Part shown: one piece after another, positions 13,033 to 24,559 of the stretch
Position numbering within the stretch: position 1 is the stretch's first letter
Layout: every line of letters begins with the position of its first letter
NCBI GenBank assembly: GCA_037783415.1
Contig: JAZGTN010000003.1
Location: 7,044,501-7,108,500, forward strand
Reading direction: 5' to 3'
DNA: 64,000 nt
DNA from: Leptasterias polaris
Taxonomy: Eukaryota > Echinodermata > Asteroidea > Forcipulatida > Asteriidae
Position numbers and translations under genes: made by a program
Notes under the pieces: model-generated
Seen by the model: the letters and a program-made list of their open reading frames with translations, nothing else
Database searches by the model: none
What the model was told of the DNA's origin: nothing

Positions 13033-13625
13033 ATCTATTCGTGAGGAACTGAAAAAAGGGAAGTATACTACTGCTCACCCAATAGGGCCAATCTAAAAAC
13101 CGTCATATCCGTACTCGCTACCGTTCTCCATATAGTTTACTAAAAACGCATTCTTGTATCCATGACTCGATGAGCGATTCCGCTCTATCGTGAGAGATAG
13201 AATATACCACGGGGCCGAGGTTGACAAAACCGCCGCGCCACGAATTTTTTGTACTGTGGTCTGTGGCCTGCTATTGGAAAATAAACTGGACGTCGGAGCT
13301 GTGATGATCGTTCCGGCAGTAAATTCCCACCCCAAGGTACATAAATGTTAACAAATACCAACATCATTTTACATATTCGGCGAGGGTTAGGTGCATTATT
13401 TTATTCTCCACAAAATGGCAATTACATGTTGAAAATGGACATCGACGGAACATGACGGAACATGACGGAACATGACGTACCGCGACGCACCTCTTAAAGA
13501 TTTTTTGACTAACCACTATTGGCTTTTGACGTACCCACCGTCAAATTTTTTTAGAGTAAAGACGCAAACTTGACGCACCATCCCCGGGGGTCGGATAGTG
13601 CGTCATACAATTGATAGGTGTATTA

Positions 13626-13799
13626 CAGGGAACGATTCATTTCAACCAGCAATCTTGCATAGCAAAATATTTAGACTGAACTTGTTTTGTGTACACAGAA
13701 TACTAATATTGAATAGCAAATCTGTGACTTTTTAGTAGCAACTGACACATTTTGTGTAGCATTTTGCTCTGCTATACATACAAGGGAAATTGTTCACTG
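13626..13799. mobile_element. Inverted copy of the GAACGATT MITE family
   Basis: It begins CAGGGAACGATTCATTTC, runs through TGCATAGCAAAATATTTAGA and ends GGGAAATTGTTCACTG, the reverse order of the copy at 7888-8052. It directly abuts the TTA flank of the 4.07 kb TIR-bounded segment. Confidence 0.65.
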
Positions 13800-14867
13800 C
13801 GCTGTACAAAACCCATTAGAACACTGATTAGCCCAAATACCTGCTGTGACATACCAATCAATGGTCCCTCCCATGTTTGGCCTATAACAAATGTTCACAT
13901 ACATGTATAAACCCTTGAAAGGAAGTGAAGGAGTAATTTTCCCCTGACTTGTTACACCCCATCATGCACCACTACATCCTGAATAAGAACATGTAATATT
14001 AAGCTCATCAGCCCATCCCAGCGGTCTTGGATGAGACCGGTGGGGCCGAGCGAATAAAACTCGGAAGCATAATTTAAACTGCCTTGTAGTGTATATCCAA
14101 CCTCTCATGGACCTACTTACATAGCAAATCAGAAAACCTGTACTGATTTCTATCACCACATCAACATTTTGGACCTTGGGGGGTGAAAGCCCACACTAAC
14201 ACAGGGCATAAATTAACTTTGATTTCAATTTTGTCCCTTTACCAATTTACTGTAATCTTCAGGGTGATGAAATTGGTGACACTCACAAATTAGCAAGACC
14301 ATGACTTGGGAAATACCATTAATAAGGTGTGAGCTTCATTTATAACTACCGGAAGAATAACAAGAAAGAGGTAGGCCCTAATCCATCATCCCCAAAGAAC
14401 TCTAGATGCTTCTTTTCAACCTTGCCTATTTAGTATTAGAATGCCTTCTTTCATGGACCAATACCCTTGAGTTTCTTGCACAATGTGGGGGTTTAGAAGT
14501 CTGTCTTCTTTTCAGTTTATGAAAAGAGTAAGAGCTTTAATGGTTGAAAGTGGCCAACTACAGTTCTTTTTAAGCCAGTTTTCAAATCAAATGTTATTAA
14601 AAGGGTCAAAAGTTGAATGCGAGCAACTTTTAAATCAAATTCAAATCCAATGGTTACTGCCACCTGATTTCCTAAGAAAAACTAAACTTTTGTGTAAAAA
14701 TTGAGCACATCTTTCCACAGGTTTGTTATTTTATGCCATATGTTGGGATACACAAAGTGAGGATACTGGTCTTTGTATAACCTGCCTTTAAGGTGTAATG
14801 ATCACCGAAAATAAATTTGTCTTTGTTTGACCCAAATTCATTTAAAATTTACCCAGTCAGTTTCCCT

Positions 14868-15288
14868 TGTGGTTTATTATTTGATATCAAAAATAGATGT
14901 GTAATACTTCTAAAAGCCTACTTGTTAAATTGTTATAAAGATGGTCAAGGTAGTATTAATAAGTCTGAAGTGCCCTGTTGATTCAAAATCAATTAAAGTA
15001 CATTTATGGTTTGTTATTTGATATCAAAATAGATGTGTAATACTTTTAAAAGCCTACTTGTTAAATTATTTAGATGGTCGTGGTAGTATTAAGAAGTCTG
15101 AAGTGCCCCATTGATTCAAAATCAATTAAAGTACATTTATGGTTTATTATTTGATATGAAAAATTGATGTGTAAATACTTATCTAAAACTAAAAGCCTAC
15201 TTGTTAAGTTGTTATATAGATGGTAATGGTAGTAAGATTAAGAAGTCTGAATTCCCACTGTTGATTCGAAATCAATAAAAGTACATCA
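14868..15288. repeat. Tandem repeat, three copies of about 135 bp
   Basis: GGTTTATTATTTGATAT (with GGTTTGTTATTTGATATC in the middle copy) recurs at about 14871, 15008 and 15141. Each is followed by AGCCTACTTGTTAA and TTGATTC.AAATCAAT. It ends near ACATTTGAATC. No coding content. Confidence 0.85.
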
Positions 15289-16626
15289 AAACATTTGAAT
15301 CTCAAAAGATAAACTTCAGGTGAGTTTTGGAAATTCTAATTTCCATAATGTCCATTTGTGAATGCTGCATCCAGAGATGGGGGTTGTTGCCTATCACTAT
15401 CAGTCAATTCACTAAAAATGGACGGATTAGATGTTCTTGATGGAAATAAATTGATAGTTTGTGGCTGTTTTCTCAACATGTCCACACTGTATTCAGCAGA
15501 AACTTTCACAGGTGACTTTTATTGCATGATTTGGACTAGAAATCAGCATGACATATGATGAAAAACAAACACCAAACTGCAACCCTATTTGTAATGATAC
15601 GTCTCAGCTGAGGGAAGAGACAGCTCTTTTAAAAGACAAATAGAAATGGGCTGGAGTTTTCTTTTAGTTTTTGCTGGATACCGACTTGTCATGTCCTGTA
15701 CCTCGTAGTACGGGCGCATTTACAGCTGTTTCACCATCAGCATGCACTGCATTTCACAGGAATTTGAGACACAAGGTGTTTAATCACCAATCACCTCAGT
15801 AATATGTTTTGACACTTTCAATTTGGGAGGTGCACAAGTACATTGTACCAACAGTACTAGGATTTCATATAGTTTGACTTGGGAAATGGTACGTTATATT
15901 ATAAAGGTTTGGGGTGGGGTTTTTTTCATGTTCAGGGAACTATCGGATTAAGCATTCAATTGTTCCTTCCTATTACACTACATCTATAAATGTACAGTAC
16001 TTTCTCTTCGTGCATGTGCTGAACAGAGCTTTTCAATTTGCTGTTGAATTGGGTGTGTTTGCTTGATAAAAAAAAAAAAATGACATCCCAGGAGAGACAA
16101 AATGTGACATGTTTTTTTAAATACGAGTTTTGTTGGATCGCACTAAATCCACACTAAAGATTTCAATAGAAAAGATTCCATGTACTAACAAAATTGTGCG
16201 TGATGGAAACTAATGTAAAATAATTTCATGGAAAATAATGAACAACAGAATGGTTTGCAGGGCAGGGCTCACCCAATAGCAGTAAGGACAAACTGCTACA
16301 GGCTAGTAAACACCATTTCTTAACTTGCCCTGTGGGCTACAAAAAACTGTGCAACCTTCTTAAAACCTTCTTAAAATGATCATATTTCTTCTGTTTCAGA
16401 TGTGAACAATACATTTTTTTAAATCAATGTATTTTTGAGTGTGTGACTTCATTTGAGTATGACTATTATGATTGCTACCATTTAGGCCTATACATCAGAA
16501 AGATACATGTATGACCATACAATGAATGCAACAACTGAGCATTTAAAACAGAATGCTCAGACCATAGAGCTATATAAATGTTATAGCTCCATGCTCAGAC
16601 CAACTCAACTCTCAAATTTCCCTTAA

Positions 16627-17138
16627 GCCCCCATCACACCAAACTCGTTCTCACTACGTTCTGAAAAATTTAGCTAAACGGGCTTAAACTGTGTGCAAAC
16701 GGAGTGGACGTAGTAGCAACTTTTTTCGGTCTGTTTACGAACTTCATGGACGGGCTTGGACGGGTTTGATCGGGAATGGTGCTCCAGAACTTTTGAGCCT
16801 GCTCAAAATTTTCGGGGGGACCATACCATCCTGGCAACGTACTTAAAACGAGATGGACGTACTACGAACGGAATTGCCGTACTTGGAACAAAATAGAACT
16901 AGTTACGAACCGGTTTAAACTTACTACAGACGGGCTTGGACTGAAGTGAACGGGCAATTTTACCCCATATGAAATTTTATATAAACGGACTGCAGACGGG
17001 ATAAAGACAAGATGGACAGGTCACATTATTGGATTGTCCCGCCAAAGCTATATGTTCTAGCCAGACCACAACCCGTTTTACTTTTTTTTTAAGGACGGGT
17101 TTGGACGTTTTGAGAACTAGTTTGGTGTGACTGAGGCT
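16627..17138. mobile_element. MITE, 512 bp, with perfect TTAA target duplication
   Basis: The left end GCCCCCATCACACCAAACTC is matched by the inverse right end AGCCTCAGTCACACCAAACT, then GTTCTCA on both. TTAA flanks both ends (16623-16626 and 17139-17142). The interior is rich in GGACGGG and GACGTA motifs in both orientations. TTAA targeting points to a Kolobok- or piggyBac-type transposase acting in trans. Confidence 0.8.
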
Positions 17139-17231
17139 TTAATGATCATTACCCTTAGTGATCTAGTCTTAGCATAGTCTCTTCCCATTCCAATATAGGA
17201 GCTTTTCTGTGATGACTTTCAAGAGCTTTGA

Positions 17232-17545
17232 GTTCTGAACAAAGCACATGATGGGTGCCATGGCTGAGCTGTCAAGGGCATCAGAACACAAGCTCTAGTG
17301 TTTGTGGTCAGCAAAGTGTGGGTTTGAGTCCTGGTCTTGACACTTGTGTCTTTAAGCAAGACGCTTAACCATTATTGCTTCTTCCTTCGCATGGGACGTA
17401 AAGCCGTAGTTCCAGTGTGTAGTGTAATGCACGTACATAAAAGAACCCAAGCACACTTATCGCTACGAGAAGCGGTTTGCCCCGGTGTTTCTGACAGTGG
17501 CTGCACAGCAGCATCTTGTAAACCCTTATAAGGAGTTACAAAAAT
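17232..17545 (+). mobile_element. Diverged tRNA-derived SINE
   Basis: GCTGTCAAGGGCATCAGAAC, GGTTTGAGTCCTGGTCTTGA and CTTTAAGCAAGACGCTTAAC parallel the head of the SINE at 23.82 kb, whose B box reads GGTTCGAGTCC. The body then differs, so this is another subfamily. The short ORFs here are incidental. Confidence 0.55.
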
Positions 17546-17884
17546 CGGTCTCAATTAAAAAATATTTGAAAAATCTTTCTAGAAATAAATTATGAAAAAG
17601 TGCCTTGAGACTCCCAAAGATTAAGCATTATAAAAACTAGATATTATAAATTTTCTTATAATAATAGTTTGACAATATAAACAGTGACAGGTTTTCATTT
17701 TCAGTAAAGTGAAATTTACCTAACCTTTAATGAAACCACTATCAGAGCTTGATGAAAAATGTTGGTCTATTCACTTGCACTCCTGCATATTTATTAGTTA
17801 TTATTACTCTAGTCAATTTGGTGGCTTTGTTGCATGGTCAACTGCTCTCTTGTTATAATTACCTACATGTAATTGTATCTTAGA

Positions 17885-18180
17885 TATTCAGTCAACCGTG
17901 GCGCCATGGACTATTATTATTGGGGGAAAAAATGGCTGATCGAAAAAGAAAATTATTTAACAAGGTCAGTGTTATAGCTACAGAAGTTTTAGTGGTGGGT
18001 GTGACTTCACTGACTTGGACCTGTTTGCGGAATGAGCAAAGCGATTCCAGCAAACGGAGCCTCGCGATTAGCGGCCGGAGTCAACATAACGAACAACAAA
18101 ACTTGAAGTACATGTACAGTGTATTGAACATAATGAACAAGTCAAGTGAACAACAAAACTTGAAGTACAGTGTACATATG
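17885..18180 (+). other. Possible 5' exon-like stretch and a local duplication, unassigned
   Basis: A short open stretch MADRKRKLFNK (ATG at 17932, context AAAATGG) runs to AAG|GTCAGT, which resembles a donor. The following bases are moderately CpG-rich. From 18088 the 26-base segment with GAACAACAAAACTTGAAGTA occurs twice. I cannot link it to any protein, and it could be chance. Confidence 0.15.
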
Positions 18181-18865
18181 TAAAAGTGACCTGAAATAAA
18201 ACCAATTTTGGCAATCACATTAATAATTCGGAACTAAATGATTTTAAAAAAACAAAATATAATATTACCTTTCAAGATTGTTAAGCAAGTTTAAGCCTTT
18301 ATCTCCTCTCCTGACTGCTACACTAGCGCTAGCTCACGATCACACACGTAACACGTGCGTATCATGCATGAGTAAGGCCAACCAAAACAAGGCTCCAACT
18401 CAATCAATAAAAAACAAATATTTTTATAGTAACATTATCAAATAAATTTTACAGTGGACAAAGTTAAATATATTTATTGTACTCAAATTTATTTATTCTG
18501 GAAAATATACATTTTTTTATTTACGCTAGTGAAATAAACATTTTCTAGAATAGTGATCGAACGAGCCTGTGCCGCTACCTCTATGTGTATGACGTATACA
18601 TCGGTAAATTCAATATGGCAGCTTCCATGAAACGTAACATTAGACAACAACACGCGGCAAAACGGAAACATTATTAATTTTTTCTCAAATTGAAAACATG
18701 TTCCCTGTACAACTGCAATTTAAACAAGAATTAAGACGGAAATATGAATGTAAGTACTACTTTTCATCACAGATAGTTACGTTTACAGCAGTTTTTTATG
18801 TGAAATTAGTGCCGGTCGGAAGCAGTGTTTTTTATCAGAAGTGGTGCGCGGAAATCCTCAAGTGT

Positions 18866-19049
18866 TAGGGATTGTTCTTCCTGCATGGACATATTCTCTC
18901 CGGATTTGTTGTGATATCTCAAAAACGCAACCACCTTTTGAAATGAAATTTTCACGCGTTAGTTTTATTGTATATTATATCTGCATTTATATCTATAGGA
19001 TTAAAACAATCGAACGGTTCAAAAAACCAAAGGTATACTTTGTTTTAAT
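18866..19049. mobile_element. Right half of the TATTGGCACTAAAAAC MITE family
   Basis: It runs from TAGGGATTGTTCTTCCTGCA through TTTTGAAATGAAATTTTCAC to ACCAAAGGTATACTTTGT. This matches the right half of the copy at 32604-32983 nearly base for base. A 175-residue ORF crossing this block and the satellite to its right is an artefact. Confidence 0.75.
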
Positions 19050-19127
19050 GTGTGGGCGTTTTCATCATCACCTGTTGGTTTTACCGATGATCCTGAGAGG
19101 TATTTCCATTAAAAAATATGTCATATT

Positions 19128-19525
19128 GGTAACAGATGTGTGTATTAATCCTAATCTGATCGGATTAACATTGGTAACAGATGTGTGTATTAATCCTAAT
19201 CTGATCGGATTAACATTGGTAACAGATGTGTGTATTAATCCTAATCTGATCGGATTAACATTGGTAACAGATGTGAGTATTGATCCTAATCTGATCGGAT
19301 TAACATTGGCTTCTGACTGGCACCCACCGAACAAGGATATTGACAAAATATGGAGACCGCCATCATAGGGCTAGATAGCTCAGTTGGTAGAGCGCCGGCA
19401 CGTCAATCCGGAGGTCGTTGGTTCAAATCCCGCTCTAGTCAATTTTTCCTTGTTCAACCCAAAATCACGGATTAACATTGGTAACAGATGTGAGTATTGA
19501 TCCTAATCTGATTGGATTAACGTTG
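19128..19525. repeat. 45 bp satellite, five units, interrupted by a SINE
   Basis: The unit GTAACAGATGTGTGTATTAA TCCTAATCTGATCGGATTAA CATTG occurs four times up to 19309 and once more from 19482 to about 19525. Because 45 is divisible by three, the array stays open on both strands and gives artefactual repeat proteins (a 15-residue unit with LVTDVCINPNLIGLT). There is no evidence that it is translated. Confidence 0.85.
19310..19467 (+). mobile_element. tRNA-derived SINE, 158 bp, with 14 bp target duplication
   Basis: CGGATTAACATTGG flanks the insertion on both sides (19296-19309 and 19468-19481), although the satellite unit would contain it only once, so it is a target-site duplication. Inside, 19371-19440 folds partly like a tRNA: a 7 bp acceptor stem, box A TAGCTCAGTTGG, box B GGTTCAAATCC and a GTC triplet where an anticodon would sit. 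The D arm is intact, the anticodon stem has one mismatch and the T stem pairs poorly. Preceding and following segments recur near 43.2 and 43.5 kb. This is a SINE, not a functional tRNA gene. Confidence 0.8.
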
Positions 19526-20617
19526 ACCTTGTAAAGAAAGGGTAGTATGTAAATTCAAAGTAAATATGAAACTGTTAGAAACTGTTTACTCTCAAAACAT
19601 TCACAAAGAAGCTTCACCAGTGGTTTTTAACATTTACATAGATTTTCATTTCTGTATGATAATCTTGCATTTGATCACAAAAGAAAAAGCCTGAGAAAAG
19701 ATTTATTTTTGATTATTATTATTATAATTTTTTTGGGGGGATAGTATTTAGTCAACATACAAAGGCGCAGTAGCAAATAGAACAAGCCAATTGTTCCCTG
19801 ATTGAAGCACAGTGTAACACCACACAGAGACTGAGCAAACAATATACCTGCGTTTGTTAGTATCCTATATGGTCACCCTACGCCCACATGAAGGCACTGG
19901 CGACATTATCATATCTAAATACCAGCCACATGCCTGCAGGTTTAATAAATAATGATCCATAAATTGAGTGGCCAGTTGTGTACATGAATATCCTGATTAC
20001 AAGCAAGGCCACTATTGACCACTGCTACAAGAATTATTAGCACACACACATTCTGTGACTCTATCTGTGGTAAATTGTTTGCACTGGACTTTGCCTAGTG
20101 TTTATTCAATGAGAATGGTTAAATAGTCTGTAAGTTCTATAGAAAAGCTTTCCTCTGTCCTTTCTCTATGCTCCGAGTTAACATTCAAAACCTTATGCAC
20201 AGGTTATTCTAAACCACTCATTCTTGCTGTCTCAGTCACTCTATTGTGGTGGGTTCCATTTTGGTCGCAAACCGCAAAAACCAAAGGGGCTGCTGCTGCT
20301 ACGGTGGTCGATTCTGGTATGGTATTCAACAAACTGGAAATCTACAGAGGTATTTTGTATTTCTTCTCAAGTTATCTCAGCAGGAGTCAAAACATCTTTA
20401 GTACAAAAGTGACCAGCTACTACAGCAATATTATTAAGAAGTTGCAAGAAACAAAACAATCTTAGAAACCAAAAGATATATTACACTTGAGAAAGCGAAT
20501 TCAGTCCATTATAGATTAACGATGGTGACCACACCAGACCTGTATGAAAATTTTATCGAACAAGTTGAACTCAATTTTGAGTGAATACTGAATAAACAAT
20601 TGGTATTACATGTATGT

Positions 20618-20800
20618 CAGGAATTTGGCAGGCCTGGAATTACATGGAGGCCACGGAGGCCATGGCCTTCGTTGCCCTGGTCTTGGCCTTAGTGCCCTTT
20701 CAAAAGTTTCCCATAGACTTTTTGATTTTCCAATACAAGTGCCCTTTGCAAAATCAAAATGGCCTTGCCCTTTCAGAGATGAAATTCCAGGCCTGATTTG
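20618..20800 (+). repeat. Dispersed repeat, best copy (GGCCATGGCCTTCGTTGCCC)
   Basis: This copy contains GGAGGCCACGGAGGCCATGG, CTTCGTTGCCCTGGTCTTGG and GTGCCCTTTCAAAAGTTTCC, and ends GAAATTCCAGGCC. Further copies are at 37380-37520 (same strand), 7497-7625 and 38460-38640 (opposite strand). The ends are not sharp enough to find target duplications. Confidence 0.6.
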
Positions 20801-21189
20801 GGGAAAAAAATTGAGCAGTGCAAGTGTTTTTCTGACATATTTCTCAGTACATCTTGTTTGTAAAAAAGTAAGGTTTTAGTTTGAAGTTTGTCTAACTTTT
20901 TTTTCACCCGATACTTAATTCTCTCATACCTCTAAATGCGTAACCTTCATAATAGCTTCAGTATAATCTAGTGGCATTTAAATCGCTAACTGGCTGGAAT
21001 CATTTTTTCCCACAAAATCAAAAAATGTTTCCCATTTTTTATGTTACGTGCTACTCCTACTTTGATTTACTCTGAGGTAGTCGCATGTGAAAATATTAGT
21101 CTGTATGAAGTACAGTTTATAGCAGTCGTCACCAAGGCATAGACCTAGATACCAAAGGCTTGCTTCTGGGAAATTCAAAAGCTGACCAG

Positions 21190-21615
21190 CGTTCTTCCTT
21201 AACAGTGGTCGACTGGCCAAATACTAGTTAAAACACCTGAGGACCAGTCAAAATTCTCTCCAAGTGGTCCTGCTGGCTTGTTCAGAGTTGAAAAGCATCA
21301 ATATTTAAAATGGAATACGGACTAGTAAAGAAAGCCAGAGGAATGCCGTCGTTTCAGTGGGCCAACCAAAGATGCGCTGGGTGGACAACATGTGAGAACG
21401 GTCAGGTTGTGATACCGCCGAACTCGAAGCAGAAGCACTGGAAAGAAGAGCTGCTGTGGGATTGGTCCCGGTGATTCCAGTGGGGTACAATTTGAGGAGG
21501 AGACTGTGGGCAAATGCCTATGTCTAATAGAAAGAAAAGAAAGAAAGCAGGCAGACTGAGGAAATCACAACCTAACTGGTCCAGCTGGAAAGCCACTGAA
21601 AAAGTTATACGGGCA
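21190..21615 (+). repeat. Dispersed CTGGTC repeat split by a foreign block
   Basis: CTTAACAGTGGTCGACTGGC to GAGTTGAAAAGCAT (21195-21300) and CTAACTGGTCCAGCTGGAAA to CACTGAAAAAGTTA (21570-21610) match the two halves of the repeat at 30018-30225. The block between (about 21305-21545) reads in one frame ..GQPKMRWVDNM, stop, ERSGCDTAELEAEALERRAA, which resembles a decayed retrotransposon end and finishes in an AAGA-rich tail. I read this as an insertion into the older repeat. Confidence 0.4.
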
Positions 21616-21659
21616 AACTTTGCTGACCTTCTGATGTTTCTTAAAGCTAGAGGATTGAA

Positions 21660-22030
21660 ATGATTGTCCTCTTGCAAGCTAACTTTGTCGTGCCATCCCT
21701 TTAAGATCCATGGAGTAATCCTCAGGTGAGCCTTCCATCCTCCAGATGTCACTTGGGATCTTCCCAATAGTGACAAGAGAAACCTTGAGTTCACTAAACC
21801 CTAATCAAGATTTCCGACAATTACGATGTGATAGCTCTCCACACACGCAGTCAGACAGTGAGAAACAAAATAAAATAAGGAATTTGCTGTCGATCCGCAA
21901 ACTGCGAATGAATCACAGGACTTCTTGTGTACGGTCCACGTCAAGCCGGAATCGCTGCTTTTGGAGTTCTTGATCCGAGCTTTGGACATACGTGTTACAC
22001 GCATGCAACATGTGGGCAGGATGAAATTGT
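21660..22030. other. Unassigned stretch with protein-like ORF fragments on both strands
   Basis: Plus strand: 21874-22031 reads KEFAVDPQTANESQDFLCTV and continues VKPESLLLEFLIRALDIRV before a stop, and a 75-residue frame begins at 21746. Minus strand: about 21670-21800 reads VSLVTIGKIPSDIWRMEGSP and on to a stop. Only one strand can be genuine at most. No splice sites are convincing, and I cannot name a family. It may be a decayed gene fragment. Confidence 0.15.
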
Positions 22031-23822
22031 GATTTGATTATCACTGTACTGAATGACACTTTGACAAACACTGCGTTCATCACAGCAAAGACTTCCATTG
22101 ACAGCCATAGAAGTGGGGATAGAAAACCCTTTACAAAAACAAAGGTCTGCTACCAATATTTGTTGCCTCCATTTTGTCAGATTTCTTTTTTATTAACACT
22201 GATAAATTTGCTCCAAGTCTCGATTCAAATACAGGGACCCGTCTATCTTCTCCTTTCCTGTCGTGTTTGGTTACATTGAAATGACTGGAAGAAAACCGAT
22301 ACATCCACAGCAAGGGTACATGTCCTGAAGCTACTCTTGATTTTATTTGATTCTTCTTGTATCTTATTGAAATTCTTTTGGGAATCTACATAATTCAGCG
22401 ATTAAAACTCAAAACCCTGCAATTGAAACCTATTTGATAAATTGATATCCAGACTATTCATGCTTATTCAATTTGTACAGTTAGTTTGTTCAGTAATTTG
22501 TTTTAATTATCAATGTTAAAACATTTCCTTGCTATGGGAAGAGGAAGAGCTCTATCTATGTTGGCTCATCATTCAAACTGTCCATCAACTTGACATATAA
22601 CATTTTTCTGATGCTCTACATGTTTTTCCCCCCAAGAGATTATTTTTTCTTCCTCAATTTTTTCCCAGAATTTTTTAGAGTGATGAAGGAATCAGTATGT
22701 GAAATACACACAAATGGGCCTACCAATCTGGAAACAATATTTTCGACTAAATAACTCGTGACGTTCACATTTTTACAAAAGAGCCACAGAGCCTGGACTT
22801 CCTGCAGGCATGATTTGTGTACTATACGATTCAATAGAAGAAATCATTAAATCTTATTATATGGAGATTACACTGTCTGATTTTTATCAACTTTTGATAT
22901 GAAGAAAAGGGGTCACATCTCACAACTTGTTCAGCTATTATTTGTATAACTCTTAAATTTATGTGGAAATTTTTGCACAAAATGTAAAATTTCCCAAAAG
23001 ACCAGCGCAGTTTCTTGCCTGCCAGAAAGGCCCTTGAATGTACATGATCACTCTAACCAAACGTTACACAATCTATAATTAACTCTTTTAGGCCCCTTTA
23101 TAAATAAAGCTGAACAAATTAATACCCAAAACCGTTTAATTTTAAAATATGTCCATAATATCATTTTTCCCATTGGAAGTTTGCTCTGACCAACATCTGC
23201 TACTCAACTGAACTTCATCACATTACAGTCCAAAGTACACATGTACCCCCAAATTTAGATGCATGACTCACACAACTAGGTTTAAAATCCACTCGACATG
23301 AGCTAAAAAAAACAAAAATCTTTCTGCAAAATGTTGCAGCAACTCAGCAAGAGCTTTTACTGATGCATATACCACAATAGTGGATGGCTCACATCAGGGC
23401 ATTTGCCTAGAAACTGAATTTTTTTAAACTTTGCAAGTTTTTCTTTATTATTAAAAGTATAAGTACACCACCTGGTGTTTCCATCTATTTAGCAACAACC
23501 ATTTTGAAGAAATTTGCATGATGTTGGCTTCTTCGAAAGTTCAAAGAAAGTACTCAGACGGTTTCACATTTTTCAAACTAACTTCGTTTTGAGTTTTCCT
23601 TTTATAAATTTTAATTTGACTCGTACATCTTTCCTCCCTAAATGTCAAGATACACTTACATGAAGGTTCATAAAGATTCTAATTTAACTGTCTGAGAAAC
23701 CAATAAAAAAGAGGAATCGTTCTAATTGATTGACTTTTAAAAACAGCCCCAGGGAATCTCTGATTGACAATCAAAAAAAAAAAACATCAATTGTCAGCGT
23801 GTCATGGCCGAGAGCAAACTTC

Positions 23823-24148
23823 CATGGCCGAGTGGTTGAGAGCATCGGATTCAAGTTCTGGTGGTTTAGTCATCGGGGTGTGGGTTCGAGTCCCGGTCAT
23901 GACGTTTGTGTCCTTGAGCAAGACACTTTGCTATAATTGCTTCTCTTCACCCAGGGGTATAAATGGGTACCTGCAAGGGTAGAGGTTGAAATTGTGTTTG
24001 AAAAAGCTTTCGGAGCGCCACAGCAGCCCAGGGTTGTATACTCCCCAGGAAGCTGAGAAAGATTAAAGGAATGTTATTGGCCCAATGACCAGGGCACTAA
24101 TGATTAGCGCATTGAAACGTTATTGTGAAGTGCGCTATATAAGAACTA

Positions 24149-24196
<48 letters not shown>
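23823..24196 (+). mobile_element. tRNA-derived SINE ending in (ATT)n
   Basis: The head resembles a Ser/Leu-type tRNA with box A TGGCCGAGTGG and box B GGTTCGAGTCC. The body reads GTCCTTGAGCAAGACACTT, ATAAATGGGTACCTGCAAGG, GGAATGTTATTGGCCCAATG and GCGCTATATAAGAACTAGTT, ending in about sixteen ATT units. An inverted copy lies at 47453-47815. Short ORFs in both copies are incidental. Confidence 0.85.
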
Positions 24197-24199
<3 letters not shown>

Positions 24200-24559
24200 T
24201 GTCTAACAGGATTGTTACTGTTTTGTCTCTGAATAGTTTCACTTTTTGTACAATCTGAAAGTCCAGAAAATTAATTTTTTTAGTTAGGGGGGGAGGTAAT
24301 GTTTCCATGTAATTTTCCTCCTGACCTTCCCATGGTAAAACTTTCCAGCAAGTTGACCAACCAATTGAATACCATCTTCTGTACTGTTAATGCAGACATA
24401 CTAAAGAAATGTGTTCATTCATATTTAAGGTTAACTGCAAAAGCTGTGTTTGGTGGTTTATGGTGCACAGAACCGAGTACAGCTTGCCCACTGTGTAGAA
24501 AAAATGACCCATTTATGGTTCTAATATCATTATTGCAGGCTGGCATATGTACAGGCCTA

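Larger units (their letters stand above)
9551..13622. mobile_element. 4.07 kb segment bounded by about 52 bp inverted repeats with TTA duplication
   Basis: The left terminus TACACCTATCAATTGTATGA CGCACTATC is repeated exactly in inverse at the right terminus. After one mismatch both continue GACCCCCGGGG and TGGTGCGTCA. TTA flanks both ends (9548-9550 and 13623-13625), as expected for a 3 bp TWA target site of PIF/Harbinger-type transposons. No transposase ORF is visible inside. The interior has a CpG-rich stretch (9.7-10.05 kb), a possible small spliced ORF, and nested MITE copies (11.8-12.44 and 12.89-13.03 kb). It could be a non-autonomous transposon that gathered later insertions, or two separate solo ends. 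Confidence 0.55.

Noticed and set aside
18841..19368. 175-residue ORF with a repeated 15-residue unit
   Set aside because: It is formed by a MITE half copy plus a 45 bp satellite whose unit length is divisible by three; the reverse strand is equally open. No sign of a real protein.
19371..19442. tRNA gene with GTC (Asp-like) anticodon
   Set aside because: Box A, box B and the acceptor stem are present, but the anticodon stem has a mismatch and the T stem pairs poorly. It lies inside a 158 bp insertion with a 14 bp target duplication, and the flanking parts recur in other copies. It is a SINE.
23823..23902. tRNA-Ser/Leu gene
   Set aside because: Strong internal promoter boxes, but the sequence continues into a repeated body with an (ATT)n tail, and the same unit occurs inverted at 47.5 kb. 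It is a SINE head.
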